Assembly (NCBI RefSeq): GCF_003730135.1
Contig: NZ_RJVO01000007.1
Coordinates: 62,001-126,000, forward strand
Reading direction: 5' to 3'
DNA: 64,000 nucleotides
Origin: Stagnimonas aquatica
GTDB taxonomy: Bacteria > Pseudomonadota > Gammaproteobacteria > Nevskiales > Nevskiaceae
The position numbers were made by a program, and so were the translations under genes. Under the pieces are notes generated by a model that was not told the origin of the DNA, did not search any database, and saw only the letters and a list, made by a program, of their open reading frames with translations. The first letter of the stretch is position 1, and every line of letters begins with the position of its first letter. Below, one piece after another: positions 18,801 through 26,151 of the stretch.

Positions 18801-21139
18801 CCGATCTCGGCATCGACTCGATCAAGCGCGTGGAAATCCTCGGCGCTTTCCGCAAGGCGCATGCGGGGGCTGCCAGCCTGCCGATGGAAAAGCTCAGCAA
18901 GGCCAAGTCGCTGCGCCTGATTCTGGCGGCGCTGCCGGCGGCGTCGGCTGCGGTGGTCGCGGGCAAGCCCGCGCCTACTGTGGATACGGCGAGCATGGTG
19001 GCGACACCGGCCGGCGCCCCGGCCACCAAGGTCATCGGCACCAGCACCAACACCGCGCCACCCAGCGGGCAGCCGCTGCCGCGCTACCTGATCCGCTCGC
19101 GCCCGGCGCCGCTGGACGAGCGCAGCGTTGCCCTGGTCGGGCTCGCCCTGATCCTCGGCGGCGGCGCGCTCGCCAACGGCCTGCGTGACCGCCTCGCGGC
19201 ACGCGGCCTGCACGCGGTCACCATCGACAGTCTGGAACCCGCCGCGCTGCGCGCCGCCATCGCCGCCGCGCGTCAGAGCCATGGGCCGCTGCGGGCGCTG
19301 ATCCACCTGCACGGCCTGAACCCCGGCCCACCGCGCCTCACTGCGCAGGCGGCGGAGCAGCAGGTGCTGCACCTGTTCCACAGCCTGCAAGAGGCCGACG
19401 GCGATCTCGCCGCCGCACGGGTGCTGGTCGCCAGCCGACTGGGCGGCAGCTTCGGCCGCGACCGCGCGGGTACGGCCGCCGCCGTGGCCGGTGCCGGCAA
19501 CGGCCTGCTCAACTGCCTGCGCTACGAGTTTCCGCAGGCGGTGCTGCGCGCGGTGGACTTCGGCGAACAGACCGAGTCCTTCATCGCCGAACGCCTGGTC
19601 GCCGAGCTGTTCGCCGACAACCACGATCCGGAAGCCGGCTATCTGGGCGAGACCCGCGTGCGCGGCCTCACCCAGAGCGCGCCGCTGCTCGCAGGCACGG
19701 CGGCGCGGCTGGAGCCGGGCAGCGACTGGCTGGTGCTCGCCACCGGCGGCGCGCGCGGCATCACCGCCGAGTTGCTGGAGGCGATGGCACGGCCGGGCAT
19801 GCGGCTGGTGCTGGTCGGCCGCAGTCCGCTGCCCGGGCCGGAAGCGCCCGAGCTGGCGGCGCACGCCGACGCGGCCGCCCTGAAGTCCCACCTGCTGCGC
19901 AGCGCCCTGGCGCGCGGCGAGCAGCCACGCCCGGCCGACATCGACCGCGCCTTGCAACAGCTACTCACCGAGCGCGAGATCCGCGCCAATCTCGCCCGCC
20001 TCGCCGCCACCGGCGCGACGCTCGACTACTGCGCCTGCGACGCCCGCGACGAGACCGCCTTCGGCGCGCTGATCGAACGCCTGTACGCGCAGCACGGCCG
20101 CATCGACGCGGTGCTGCACGCTGCGGGCGTGATCGAGGACAAGCGGCTCGCCGACAAGCGTGCCGACTCCTTCGCCCGCGTGCTCGGCACCAAGCTGGCA
20201 CCGGCCCTCACCCTGCGCGACAAGCTGCGGCCGGAGAGCCTCAAGCTCCTGGCCTTCTTCACCTCGGTGGCCGGCCGCTACGGCAACCTCGGCCAGGGCG
20301 ACTACGCCGCCGCCAACGAAAGCCTCAACCGCCTGGCCTGGCAGCTGCACCGACAGTGGCCGGCGACCCGGGTGCTCGCCTTCAACTGGGGCCCCTGGGA
20401 TGCCGGCATGGCCAGCGAGGCGGTGAAGACGCAGTTGCGCGCGCGCGGCATGGAGCCGATCCCGCTCGCCGAAGGCCGGCGCTACTTCCTCGACGAGTTG
20501 CGGCACGGCGCCCACGACGCAGTGGAAGTGGTCGCCGGTCGCGGCACCTGGGGGCTGGACGCGCTGCCGCCGGAGCTGGAAGCCGCCGGCCCAGCCATCG
20601 AGACCGCCAGCCGCTGGCCGCTGCTGCCCGGCCCGCCGGCACTCGGCGAAGGCGGCCAGGTCAGCCTGCAACTGCCCTTCCCCGCAGAGCCCGGACTGCC
20701 GCCGCTGGCCAGCGCGCTGGAACTGCTGGCGCAGTTCGTCTGCGCCGCCTGGCCGCAGTGGACGCTGGCGGAGCTGGGCGACGCCCGCCTGCTGCGCGCG
20801 CCACAGCCCGGCCAGCCGGTGCTGCTGCGCGCGCGTGCCGCCAGCCACTCCGAACCCGGCGTGCAGGCGGTGAGTCTGGAGCTGCTGGACGCCGGCAGCC
20901 GCGAGCTGCTGGTCCGGGTCGGCGCCCTGCTGCGTCCGGGCAGCGAGGCACTCATAGCGCCGCTGCTGGACACCAGCAGCCTGCGCGACGCCCTGGAGCG
21001 CCAGCCGCTGCGCGTCGCCCGTCTGCAACGCGGCCCGGGGCAGCCGCTGCTGGCAGCGCTGGTGGAAGACATCGCCTGGCAGGCCGAGGACGGCGGCACG
21101 CGGCGGCGGCACGCGCAGGCCGGCGGGGAACAGCCGTGA
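12848..21139 (+). CDS. Pfa-like (PUFA synthase type) multienzyme: ER*-ER-KS-AT-ACP-ACP-ACP-KR-hotdog tail
   Basis: 2763 residues with an AGGGAG ribosome site. Two tandem nitronate-monooxygenase/PfaD-like flavin domains come first: residues 1-195, where the usual catalytic His of GxEAGGHxG is Trp138, and about 320-620, with GRECGGHVG and His460 intact. KS covers 679-1123 (Cys868, His1003, His1043). AT covers about 1234-1545 (GHSYGE, Ser1335). A helical linker (1663-1690) precedes three near-identical ACPs (LGIDSIK; Ser1781, Ser1886, Ser1991, spaced exactly 105 residues). KR follows (about 2090-2550: TGGARG from 2299; Ser2473, Tyr2486, Asn2490). The last 180 residues resemble a hotdog (dehydratase-like) half without an obvious HxxxG motif. 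Linkers around the ACPs contain REP palindromes. Order and tandem ACPs match polyunsaturated-fatty-acid and 'secondary lipid' synthases (PfaA type). Predicted role: iterative synthesis of a polyketide-like fatty acyl chain; product unknown. Confidence 0.9.
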   Translation: MSKSFEILVYSPAGLGTPDLAVAASRAGALGVLDLVGTASEDCLPALQGLLEQTEGALGLRLGAEQQPLLPELLSRLGTRPLNLIVCGGAPALDALLPAIAGRADLRLLAEITAAEQLTGLPAGIDGLIARGHEAGGWVGEDGSFLLLQKLHGKTALPVYALGGIGEHSAAACRVAGAAGVVLDDLALLLPESPLPATLKTELARLNGAECRLYGELGGQSFRAYARPASPAIKTAEDLQRRLEAESLPEGTQAIAHLAGWQDSQRQLLPLGQGIGLAAAAAAAHGSLAALIAAVQRASLRQIEQAAAQGALAEGAPLALAHGCRYPIVQGPMTRVSDHAGFAAAVAQGGALPFLALALMRGPQLGSLLEATREQAQGRAWGVGLLGFIPEALRQEQCAAIWDCPPPFALIAGGRPDQAAEFESRGIATYIHAPAPALLTLYLEQGARRFVFEGRECGGHVGPLSSFALWGQMIDVLLAEVPAGAEKDIQVLFAGGIHDALSSAMVAAMAAPLVARGMRIGVLMGTAYLFTEEIVASGAVVPGFQEQALRCTRTVNLESGPGHATRCVATDFARDFQDSRRRLLREGKSVEEVRDALEDLNLGRLRIASKGLDRNRDGQLSPVTAEVQQREGMYMIGQVATLRDRSLSIAELHAAVSGESQQTLAAAIPARAARPQPQPSDIAIVGIGLVLPGADDAEQYWRNLLDQKSVIREVPESRWDWRLYFDENPKARDKIYSRWGGFLDEIRFDPTRFGIPPKSMKSIDPAQILTLEAASRALADAGLAQGGYDRETTSIVLGASGGSGDLGAQYALRAELPRYVESLTPEAWDRLPEWTEESFAGTLLNVAAGRVANRLDFGGINCTVDAACASSLAAIAMAVQELETGSSSLVLAGGFDTTQSAYAYTAFAKTSALSPQGKARTFDQAADGIVISEGVAMVALKRLADAERDGDRIYAVIKAVAGSSDGKALGLTAPRSEGQVRALDRAYAKAGFAPATLGLVEAHGTGTPVGDLAEAQTICKALSRSGAAPKSVALGSVKTLLGHTKAAAGTAGLVKVALSLYHRSLPPHYGVEQPIAPLADAAAPVYLLKEPRPWLASPAHPRRGAASAFGFGGTNFHVVLEEHPRSGGAAGASRWPAELFLFRAGDAEALAYELSQLQAQLGADSRVPLAELALSLALQAEARGRLPVSLAVVAADRAALARDLGLVLGHLKDGKPLPGSARLQGATPAEAPAIAFLFPGQGAQQLNMGREAALYFEEVRQALEFAERSLQRELPQGLVPLMMPPAAFDEASETAQARALTDTRVAQPAIGALSLGYLRLAERLGLRAVASAGHSYGEYSALMAAGVIAPDDFLRLSAARGAAMAAAASAGTPGGMAAVQARREQVVARLADYPGVVVANHNAPEQCVISGPKPALDAAVAALNEQGLRAMPLAVSGAFHTALVAPAKTALAAAILATPFRAARFPVYSNSSAQPYPSEPAAMQAQLDAHLLSSVEFVAEIEAMQAAGCQLFVELGPRGICANMARQTLVGRAGAQAVSLDGNGGGLRGLLLGLAEVFVAGADWRPSALYSGRGLKALSNAQRAALAQPLPSPAHLWMVSGGCARPIHDPLIRTGSQPALTLASREAARAALPTVAPASAAPAITPPVSAALPAANGTLSSEALLAYQQTMRQFLSLQERVMQQALGAGVSATASLPALPVGAGLPATSRLQPPPPAVEPAPAPVAGKSAPTPDAASVVAAPSVTVDAQALLLSLVAERTGYPPEMLGLDADLEADLGIDSIKRVEILGAFRKAHAGAASLPMEKLSKTKSLRAILAALPAISGAPAALSTAVAGEPAPTAGAATAPMATADAQALLLSLVAERTGYPPEMLGLDADLEADLGIDSIKRVEILGAFRKAHAGAASLPMEKLSKTKSLRAILAALPAISGAPAALSTAVAGEPAPKAGAATAPMATADAQALLLSLVAERTGYPPEMLGLDADLEADLGIDSIKRVEILGAFRKAHAGAASLPMEKLSKAKSLRLILAALPAASAAVVAGKPAPTVDTASMVATPAGAPATKVIGTSTNTAPPSGQPLPRYLIRSRPAPLDERSVALVGLALILGGGALANGLRDRLAARGLHAVTIDSLEPAALRAAIAAARQSHGPLRALIHLHGLNPGPPRLTAQAAEQQVLHLFHSLQEADGDLAAARVLVASRLGGSFGRDRAGTAAAVAGAGNGLLNCLRYEFPQAVLRAVDFGEQTESFIAERLVAELFADNHDPEAGYLGETRVRGLTQSAPLLAGTAARLEPGSDWLVLATGGARGITAELLEAMARPGMRLVLVGRSPLPGPEAPELAAHADAAALKSHLLRSALARGEQPRPADIDRALQQLLTEREIRANLARLAATGATLDYCACDARDETAFGALIERLYAQHGRIDAVLHAAGVIEDKRLADKRADSFARVLGTKLAPALTLRDKLRPESLKLLAFFTSVAGRYGNLGQGDYAAANESLNRLAWQLHRQWPATRVLAFNWGPWDAGMASEAVKTQLRARGMEPIPLAEGRRYFLDELRHGAHDAVEVVAGRGTWGLDALPPELEAAGPAIETASRWPLLPGPPALGEGGQVSLQLPFPAEPGLPPLASALELLAQFVCAAWPQWTLAELGDARLLRAPQPGQPVLLRARAASHSEPGVQAVSLELLDAGSRELLVRVGALLRPGSEALIAPLLDTSSLRDALERQPLRVARLQRGPGQPLLAALVEDIAWQAEDGGTRRRHAQAGGEQP
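17948..17971 (+). repeat. REP palindrome inside the synthase gene (linker before ACP1), forward
   Basis: 24-base REP-like unit starting GTAGGAGCGGGC and ending GCCCGCGACC; its core is an inverted repeat. It is read in frame as part of the linker VGAGLPAT. Confidence 0.75.
18019..18042 (-). repeat. REP palindrome inside the synthase gene (linker before ACP1), reverse
   Basis: Same unit in opposite orientation (on the plus strand it starts GGTCGCGGGCAAG), 47 bases after the forward copy, so the two form an inverted pair like a bacterial interspersed mosaic element. Read as VAGKSAPT. Confidence 0.75.
18343..18366 (-). repeat. REP palindrome in the ACP1-ACP2 linker
   Basis: Full match to the reverse-oriented REP unit (GGTCGCGGGCGAGCCCGC then TCCTAC), read in frame as VAGEPAPT. 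Confidence 0.75.
18658..18681 (-). repeat. REP palindrome in the ACP2-ACP3 linker
   Basis: Identical to the unit 315 bp upstream except for the final base; read in frame as VAGEPAPK. Confidence 0.7.
18955..18978 (-). repeat. REP palindrome after ACP3
   Basis: The same unit with small changes (GGTCGCGGGCAAGCCCGC then GCCTAC), read in frame as VAGKPAPT, at the start of the ACP-KR linker. Confidence 0.7.
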
Positions 21140-21177
21140 GCGGGCGAGCGGCAGGCCAGACACCGCCCCCATCCCAG

Positions 21178-21201
21178 CCCTCCCCCGCTTGCGGGGGAGG
21201 G
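21178..21201. repeat. GC palindrome (CCCTCCCCCGC family) between the two synthase genes
   Basis: A perfect palindrome CCCTCCCCCGC-TT-GCGGGGGAGGG in the 82-base gap between the two synthase genes. The same family occurs at 31495, 32709, 41324 and (degenerate) 41445. Here it could form a hairpin in the message between the two cistrons. Confidence 0.8.
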
Positions 21202-21221
21202 AGTTCGCGGCAGTCGCGGGC

Positions 21222-24200
21222 ATGAGCGCGCGGCTCGACATCGCCATCGTCGGCATGGCCGGCTGCTACCCGCGCGCGCGCGGCATCCGCCAGTACTGGC
21301 AGAACATCCTCGACAAGGTCGATGCGGTGGCCGAGGCCGAGCCGGAATGGGTGGGCCACTACCACCAGGAGGCCGGCGACGCCCAGGCGCAGGCCGAGGA
21401 CCGCATCTACACCACCCGTGGCGGCTTTCTGCGCGATCTCGCACAGGTCGATCCGATGCGCTACGGGGTGACGCCGATGGTCGCCGCCGGCAGCGATCCC
21501 GACCATCTGCTGGCCCTGCACTACGCCGGCGAAGCGCTCGCCGATGCCGGCTATCTGCACCGTGACTTCAACCGCGAGCGCGCCGGCGTGATCCTCGGCC
21601 GTGGCACCTACGGCAACCGCGCGCTGGCCAGCACCATGAGCCGAAACCTGTTCCTCGACCAGGCGATGGCGATGGTGCAGGGCCTGCGACCGGACTTCAG
21701 CGGCGCCGACCTGGCGCGCCTGAAGGACGCCTTCAAATCCCAGTTGCCGCCGTTCCAGGCCGAGCATATCGGCGTGCTCACGCCCAATGTCATCGCCGGC
21801 CTGATCTGCAACCGCTTCAACCTGATGGGGCCGAGCTGCATCGTCGATGCCGCCTGCGCCTCCTCGCTGATCGCGCTGGAACAGGCGATCACCCAGCTCC
21901 GCCACGGCCATTGCGATCTGATGATCACCGGCGGCATCCACGCCCACACGCCGCCGCAGATCTTCATCCAGTTCTGCCGCATCAACGCGCTGGCGCGCGG
22001 TCAGTTGCGACCGTTCCAGGAAGGCGCCGACGGCACCCTGCTCGGCGAGGGCCTGGGCCTGCTGGTGCTCAAGCGCCGCGCCGACGCCGAGCGCGATGGG
22101 GACCGCATCTACGCGCTGATCCAGGGCATCGGCTCGGCCAGCGACGGCCGCGCCAAGGGCCTGCTGGCGCCACGTCTGGAAGGCGAGGTGCTGGCGCTGC
22201 GTCGCGCCTACGAGAGCAGCGGCATCAACCCCGCCAGCCTCGGCTTCATCGAGGCACACGGCACCGGCACCGCGCTGGGCGATGCCACCGAGGTGCAGGC
22301 CCTGTCCGAGGTCTTCGGTGATCGCGGCGCCGGCGCCCACATCGGCATTTCGGCGGTGAAGTCGATGATCGGCCACTGCATGCCCGCCAGCGGCTCGGCG
22401 GCGCTCATCAAGTCTGCGCTGGCCCTGCACCACCGGGTGCTGCCCCCGATGCTCTGCGAGCGGCCGGACCCGGCGCTGAAGCTGGAGCAGACGCCGTTCT
22501 ACATCCTCAACGAGGCGCGGCCCTGGATTCATGGCGGCCCGGAGCCGCGCCGCGCCGGCGTCAATGCCTTCGGCTTCGGCGGTATCAACAGCCATTTGAT
22601 TCTGGAGGAGTACCGCCCCCCACGTAGCGTGCAGGCGCAGGTGCTGCACCGACCCGGCGGCGGCGAGCTGCTGCTGGTCGCCGCAGACTCGGCGGCGGCG
22701 CTGCGCGAACGCATCGCGATGCTGCGCCTGCATCTGGCCGCGCCGGACGCCGAGCTGGCCGCCATCGCCCAGGCCAGTGCCGCACGCGCCCAGGGCAGCC
22801 ATCGCCTGGCGCTGGTCGCCGTCGACAGCGCCGAGGCGCTGCGCAAGCTCGATAGCGCGCTGGAAAAACTCGGCGACGGCAGCCAGCCGTTCAAGACCCG
22901 CAACGGCATCCATTACGGGCTCGGCGCGGCGCCGGGCAAGCTCTGCTTCCTGTTCCCCGGCGAGGGCTCGCAGTACCCGGGCATGCTCGCCGAGGCCTGC
23001 ACGCAGTGGCCGGTATTGCGCGAGTGGTTCGACATCATCGAGGCCGGGGCGGTGGAGCGCGGCGCGCCCTCGCGGGCGCAGGCCTTGTTCCCGCCGCCCA
23101 GCGTGCTGAGCGAGGCCGCACGCCAGGCGCTGGAAGCGCAGCTCTACGAGGGCGACAGCGCCGCCGAGAGCGTGTTCGCCGCCAGCCTCGGACTGCAATC
23201 CTTCTACGACGACCTAGGCCTGGTGCCGCAGGCCATGCTCGGGCATTCCACCGGCGAGAACACCGCGCTCTCGGCCTGGTGCGACAGCCACCGCCACAAC
23301 CGCGCGCAGGTGGTCACCGCGATCCGCGAGGTCAACGCCCGCTACCGCGCGCTGGAGGCCGAGGGCCGCATCGCCCAGGGCACGCTGCTCACCGTCGGCG
23401 CGCTGGATGCCGAGAGCCGCGCCGCGCTGCTCGCCGACCTGGGCGGGATGGTGGTGGCGATGGACAACTGCCCCAATCAGCTGGTGCTGTTCGGCAGCGC
23501 CGAGCAGGCCGAGGCGATCCGCGTGCGGCTGTCGCCGCAGGGCGCGATCTGCGCCGCCCTGCCCTTTGGCCGCGCCTACCACACACCGCTGTTCGCGCCG
23601 ATGGCCGAGGCGGTGCGCGCCTACTACCCGAGCCTGCAATGGCAGCCGCGTGCCGGCATCAGCCTCTACAGCGCCTGTAGCGTCGGTGAATTCCCGCGCA
23701 CGCCCGAGGGCATCGTCGCACTCACCGCCGAGCAATGGCAGCGGCCGGTGCGCTTCACCGAGACCCTGCACCGGCTCTACGAGGACGGCTACCGGGTGTT
23801 TCTGGAGGTCGGCCCCAGCGCCAATCTCACCGCCTTCGTCGAAGACACGCTGCGCGGTCGGCCCGGCCTGCTGGCACTCGCCAGCGACAGCCGCCGCAAA
23901 TCCGGCTGCCTGCAATTGCAGCAGACGCTGGCGCAATTGTTCGCGGCCGGCTGCGCCTACGACGGCGCCGCGCTGTTCGCGCAGCGCGCGCTTCCCGAAG
24001 TCGATCTGGCCGCGCCACCGCCGGCGCAGAAAAATACCGGCATGCAGCTCAAGCTGCTGATGCCGGAGCTGAAGCTGCCGGAAGAATTCCGCCGGCCGCT
24101 GCCGACCACGGCCGCGACGCCGGATGCGCAGGCAGAGCTGGCGCCCAGTCAGGAAGACGCCCGCGACGCCGCGCTGCGCATGCACTTCTCGCTGATGCAG

Positions 24201-26090
24201 GAGTTTCTCGACTCGCAAGCCCGGGTGCTGGGTCTCGCCGGGGTGCTGCCAGCGACGGCAGTCCCGCGCGAGCAGCCCGCCGTTCCGCCGGCACCGTCGC
24301 CGATGCCGATGCCGATGCCGGCGGCGGTCACCGCCGATGGCAGCCGCTATCCCCTGCTCGGCGAGATCCGTCTGCGCGAACGCGAGCGGCTGCAAGCCGA
24401 GCGCCTGCTCGATCTCGCCAGCGATGTGTTCCTCAACGACCACGCCATCGGCACCGCGCCGACGCCGCGCGACCCCGGCCTGCGGCCACTGCCGGTGCTG
24501 CCCTTCACCTTCAGCATGGAGCTGATCGCCGAGGCCGCCGCCGCACTCTGCGAGGGCGAGGGCCTGAAGCTGATCGGCATCGACCAGGCGCGCGGCAGCC
24601 GCTGGCTGGCGCTGGATTCCGGCCGCCTGCGGCTGCGCATCCAGGCCGAGCGCCTGCCCGGTCGCGCCGGCGAGCCCGGCGGCCCGCAGCGCATCGCCTG
24701 CCGCGTCCATGCCCCCGACGAGGGCAATGCGCCCGGCGGCCTGCTGGTGTTCGAGGGCGAGGTGCTGCTCGCCGCGCAGTACCCGTCGCCACCGATTCTG
24801 GCCGCCAACTCGCGACCGCTACAGCCGCCGCGTCTGCACACGCCGGAGGCGATCTACCGTCACGGCATGTTCCACGGCCCGCGCCTGCAAGGCTGCACGC
24901 GCATCGCCGGCTGGGACGCCGAGGGCATGGACGCTGAGCTGCGCGCACTGCCGGTGCACGACTATTTCCGCGACCGGCCGACACCCGCCTTCCAGTTCGA
25001 CGCCGCCCTGCTCGACGCCGCCGGCCAGCTCGCCGGCTTCTGGCTGCGCGAGAAGTACACCGAGCAGGTGCTGAACTGCTTCCCCTACCGGGTGCGCAGC
25101 CTGCGCCTCTACGGTCCACCGCCGGCGGCCGGCCAGAGCCTGCTGTGCCAGGGGCTGATCCGCCTGGACGGCGAGGCCCAGCAACTGGAAGCGCGCTGGG
25201 AGATCGCAGACCGCGAGGGGCAGCTGCGGATGCGCGCCGAGGGCTGGGAGGACCGCGTGTTCGCGGTGCCGGCGCGCCTGCACGCCTTCCGCCAGAACCC
25301 GGCCGCCGCGCCCTTGAGCGAGCCGCTGCTGCGCGAGCGCCTGCCGCCGGAGCTGTGCATCCGCCGCCTGGCGCCGCTGGAGGAAGGTCTACTCGACGAG
25401 GGCGGCGCAATCTGGAAGCGGGTCACCGCCCACCAGGTGCTGAGCGCCGCCGAACGCGGCCGCTGGTATGCGCTGCCGGCGCAGGGCCCGCGCCGCGAGG
25501 AATGGCTGATGGGCCGGCTCTCCGCCAAGGACGCAGTGCGCGACTGGGTACGCCTGCGTCACGGCCTGGAACTCGCGCCCGCCGACATCGAGATCGCCAG
25601 TTTGGACAGCGGCCGCCCGGTGGTGCGCTGCGCCGCCCTGCAAGGCCGGCTGCCGCCGGCGATCTCGCTGGCGCACAGCCGGCGCTGGGCCTGCGCGGTG
25701 GCCAGCGATCCCGGTGTCAGCCTGGGCCTGGACTATCAGCGCATCGAACCGCTGCGCACCGAAGACCTGATCCACGGCGCCTTCGCCGCCAGCGAGCAGC
25801 ACTGGCTGAGCGCGCCCGCCGGCGGCCCCGAGCGCGCGCGTCAGGCGGTCGCGCTCTGGTGCGCCAAGGAAGCCGCCGCCAAGGCCGCCGGCACCGGTCT
25901 TCAAGGCCGTCCGCAGGACTGGCGGGTGGTCGCCGCCCAGCTCGACCGCCGTGGCGGCAGTCCGACCGTGGCGCGGGTGCGCCAGGGCGAGCGCGACTAC
26001 GACGTGGCGCTGCACTTCGAAGGCGACGAGGCGGTGCTGGCCTTGTGCGTGGCGACCGACGCGGTGCCGGCGGTGGCGGTGTCGGATTGA
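21222..26090 (+). CDS. Pfa-like multienzyme: KS-AT-DH-phosphopantetheinyl transferase
   Basis: 1622 residues. KS covers 1-465 with the complete triad Cys212 (VDAACASS), His346 and His385. AT covers about 570-880 (Ser676 in GHSTGE, His787 in AYHTPLF). A helical linker near 980-1005 is like those of Pfa proteins. The PS-DH-type double-hotdog dehydratase covers about 1035-1340, with His1074 in NDHAIG and the DxxxQ motif Asp1265/Gln1269. An Sfp-type 4'-phosphopantetheinyl transferase covers about 1425-1622 (Asp1504 in GLDYQ; WCAKE at 1546-1550). ATG 21222 was chosen because the KS begins right after it (LDIAIVGMAGCYP). There is no ACP here, so it must work on the ACPs of the first protein, and its PPTase probably activates them. 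The fused PPTase plus DH replaces the separate PfaE and FabA-like DH pair of classical PUFA clusters. Confidence 0.9.
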   Translation: MSARLDIAIVGMAGCYPRARGIRQYWQNILDKVDAVAEAEPEWVGHYHQEAGDAQAQAEDRIYTTRGGFLRDLAQVDPMRYGVTPMVAAGSDPDHLLALHYAGEALADAGYLHRDFNRERAGVILGRGTYGNRALASTMSRNLFLDQAMAMVQGLRPDFSGADLARLKDAFKSQLPPFQAEHIGVLTPNVIAGLICNRFNLMGPSCIVDAACASSLIALEQAITQLRHGHCDLMITGGIHAHTPPQIFIQFCRINALARGQLRPFQEGADGTLLGEGLGLLVLKRRADAERDGDRIYALIQGIGSASDGRAKGLLAPRLEGEVLALRRAYESSGINPASLGFIEAHGTGTALGDATEVQALSEVFGDRGAGAHIGISAVKSMIGHCMPASGSAALIKSALALHHRVLPPMLCERPDPALKLEQTPFYILNEARPWIHGGPEPRRAGVNAFGFGGINSHLILEEYRPPRSVQAQVLHRPGGGELLLVAADSAAALRERIAMLRLHLAAPDAELAAIAQASAARAQGSHRLALVAVDSAEALRKLDSALEKLGDGSQPFKTRNGIHYGLGAAPGKLCFLFPGEGSQYPGMLAEACTQWPVLREWFDIIEAGAVERGAPSRAQALFPPPSVLSEAARQALEAQLYEGDSAAESVFAASLGLQSFYDDLGLVPQAMLGHSTGENTALSAWCDSHRHNRAQVVTAIREVNARYRALEAEGRIAQGTLLTVGALDAESRAALLADLGGMVVAMDNCPNQLVLFGSAEQAEAIRVRLSPQGAICAALPFGRAYHTPLFAPMAEAVRAYYPSLQWQPRAGISLYSACSVGEFPRTPEGIVALTAEQWQRPVRFTETLHRLYEDGYRVFLEVGPSANLTAFVEDTLRGRPGLLALASDSRRKSGCLQLQQTLAQLFAAGCAYDGAALFAQRALPEVDLAAPPPAQKNTGMQLKLLMPELKLPEEFRRPLPTTAATPDAQAELAPSQEDARDAALRMHFSLMQEFLDSQARVLGLAGVLPATAVPREQPAVPPAPSPMPMPMPAAVTADGSRYPLLGEIRLRERERLQAERLLDLASDVFLNDHAIGTAPTPRDPGLRPLPVLPFTFSMELIAEAAAALCEGEGLKLIGIDQARGSRWLALDSGRLRLRIQAERLPGRAGEPGGPQRIACRVHAPDEGNAPGGLLVFEGEVLLAAQYPSPPILAANSRPLQPPRLHTPEAIYRHGMFHGPRLQGCTRIAGWDAEGMDAELRALPVHDYFRDRPTPAFQFDAALLDAAGQLAGFWLREKYTEQVLNCFPYRVRSLRLYGPPPAAGQSLLCQGLIRLDGEAQQLEARWEIADREGQLRMRAEGWEDRVFAVPARLHAFRQNPAAAPLSEPLLRERLPPELCIRRLAPLEEGLLDEGGAIWKRVTAHQVLSAAERGRWYALPAQGPRREEWLMGRLSAKDAVRDWVRLRHGLELAPADIEIASLDSGRPVVRCAALQGRLPPAISLAHSRRWACAVASDPGVSLGLDYQRIEPLRTEDLIHGAFAASEQHWLSAPAGGPERARQAVALWCAKEAAAKAAGTGLQGRPQDWRVVAAQLDRRGGSPTVARVRQGERDYDVALHFEGDEAVLALCVATDAVPAVAVSD

Positions 26091-26151
26091 GCATGGGTAG
26101 AGCCATGGTGGGTTTGCGGGGGGCTCGAGCGGCTCGGCTGGGGCTGGGGCT

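Larger units (their letters stand above)
18019..18981 (+). repeat. Tandem 315-bp ACP-encoding repeat (three units)
   Basis: Three direct repeats with a period of 315 bp (attachment serines at 18188, 18503 and 18818). Each unit encodes one ACP plus a linker that begins with a REP palindrome. Units 2 and 3 are almost identical at DNA level, indicating recent duplication or gene conversion. Confidence 0.85.

Noticed and set aside
18080-18960. Regular direct repeats as a possible CRISPR or satellite array
   Set aside because: Period is 315 bp and each unit encodes an ACP with its serine; spacing and content are those of a protein-domain repeat.
12848-26090. Ordinary EPA/DHA synthase
   Set aside because: Lacks the KS-CLF pair and the tandem FabA-like dehydratases of EPA/DHA synthases, and has fused ER and PPTase domains.
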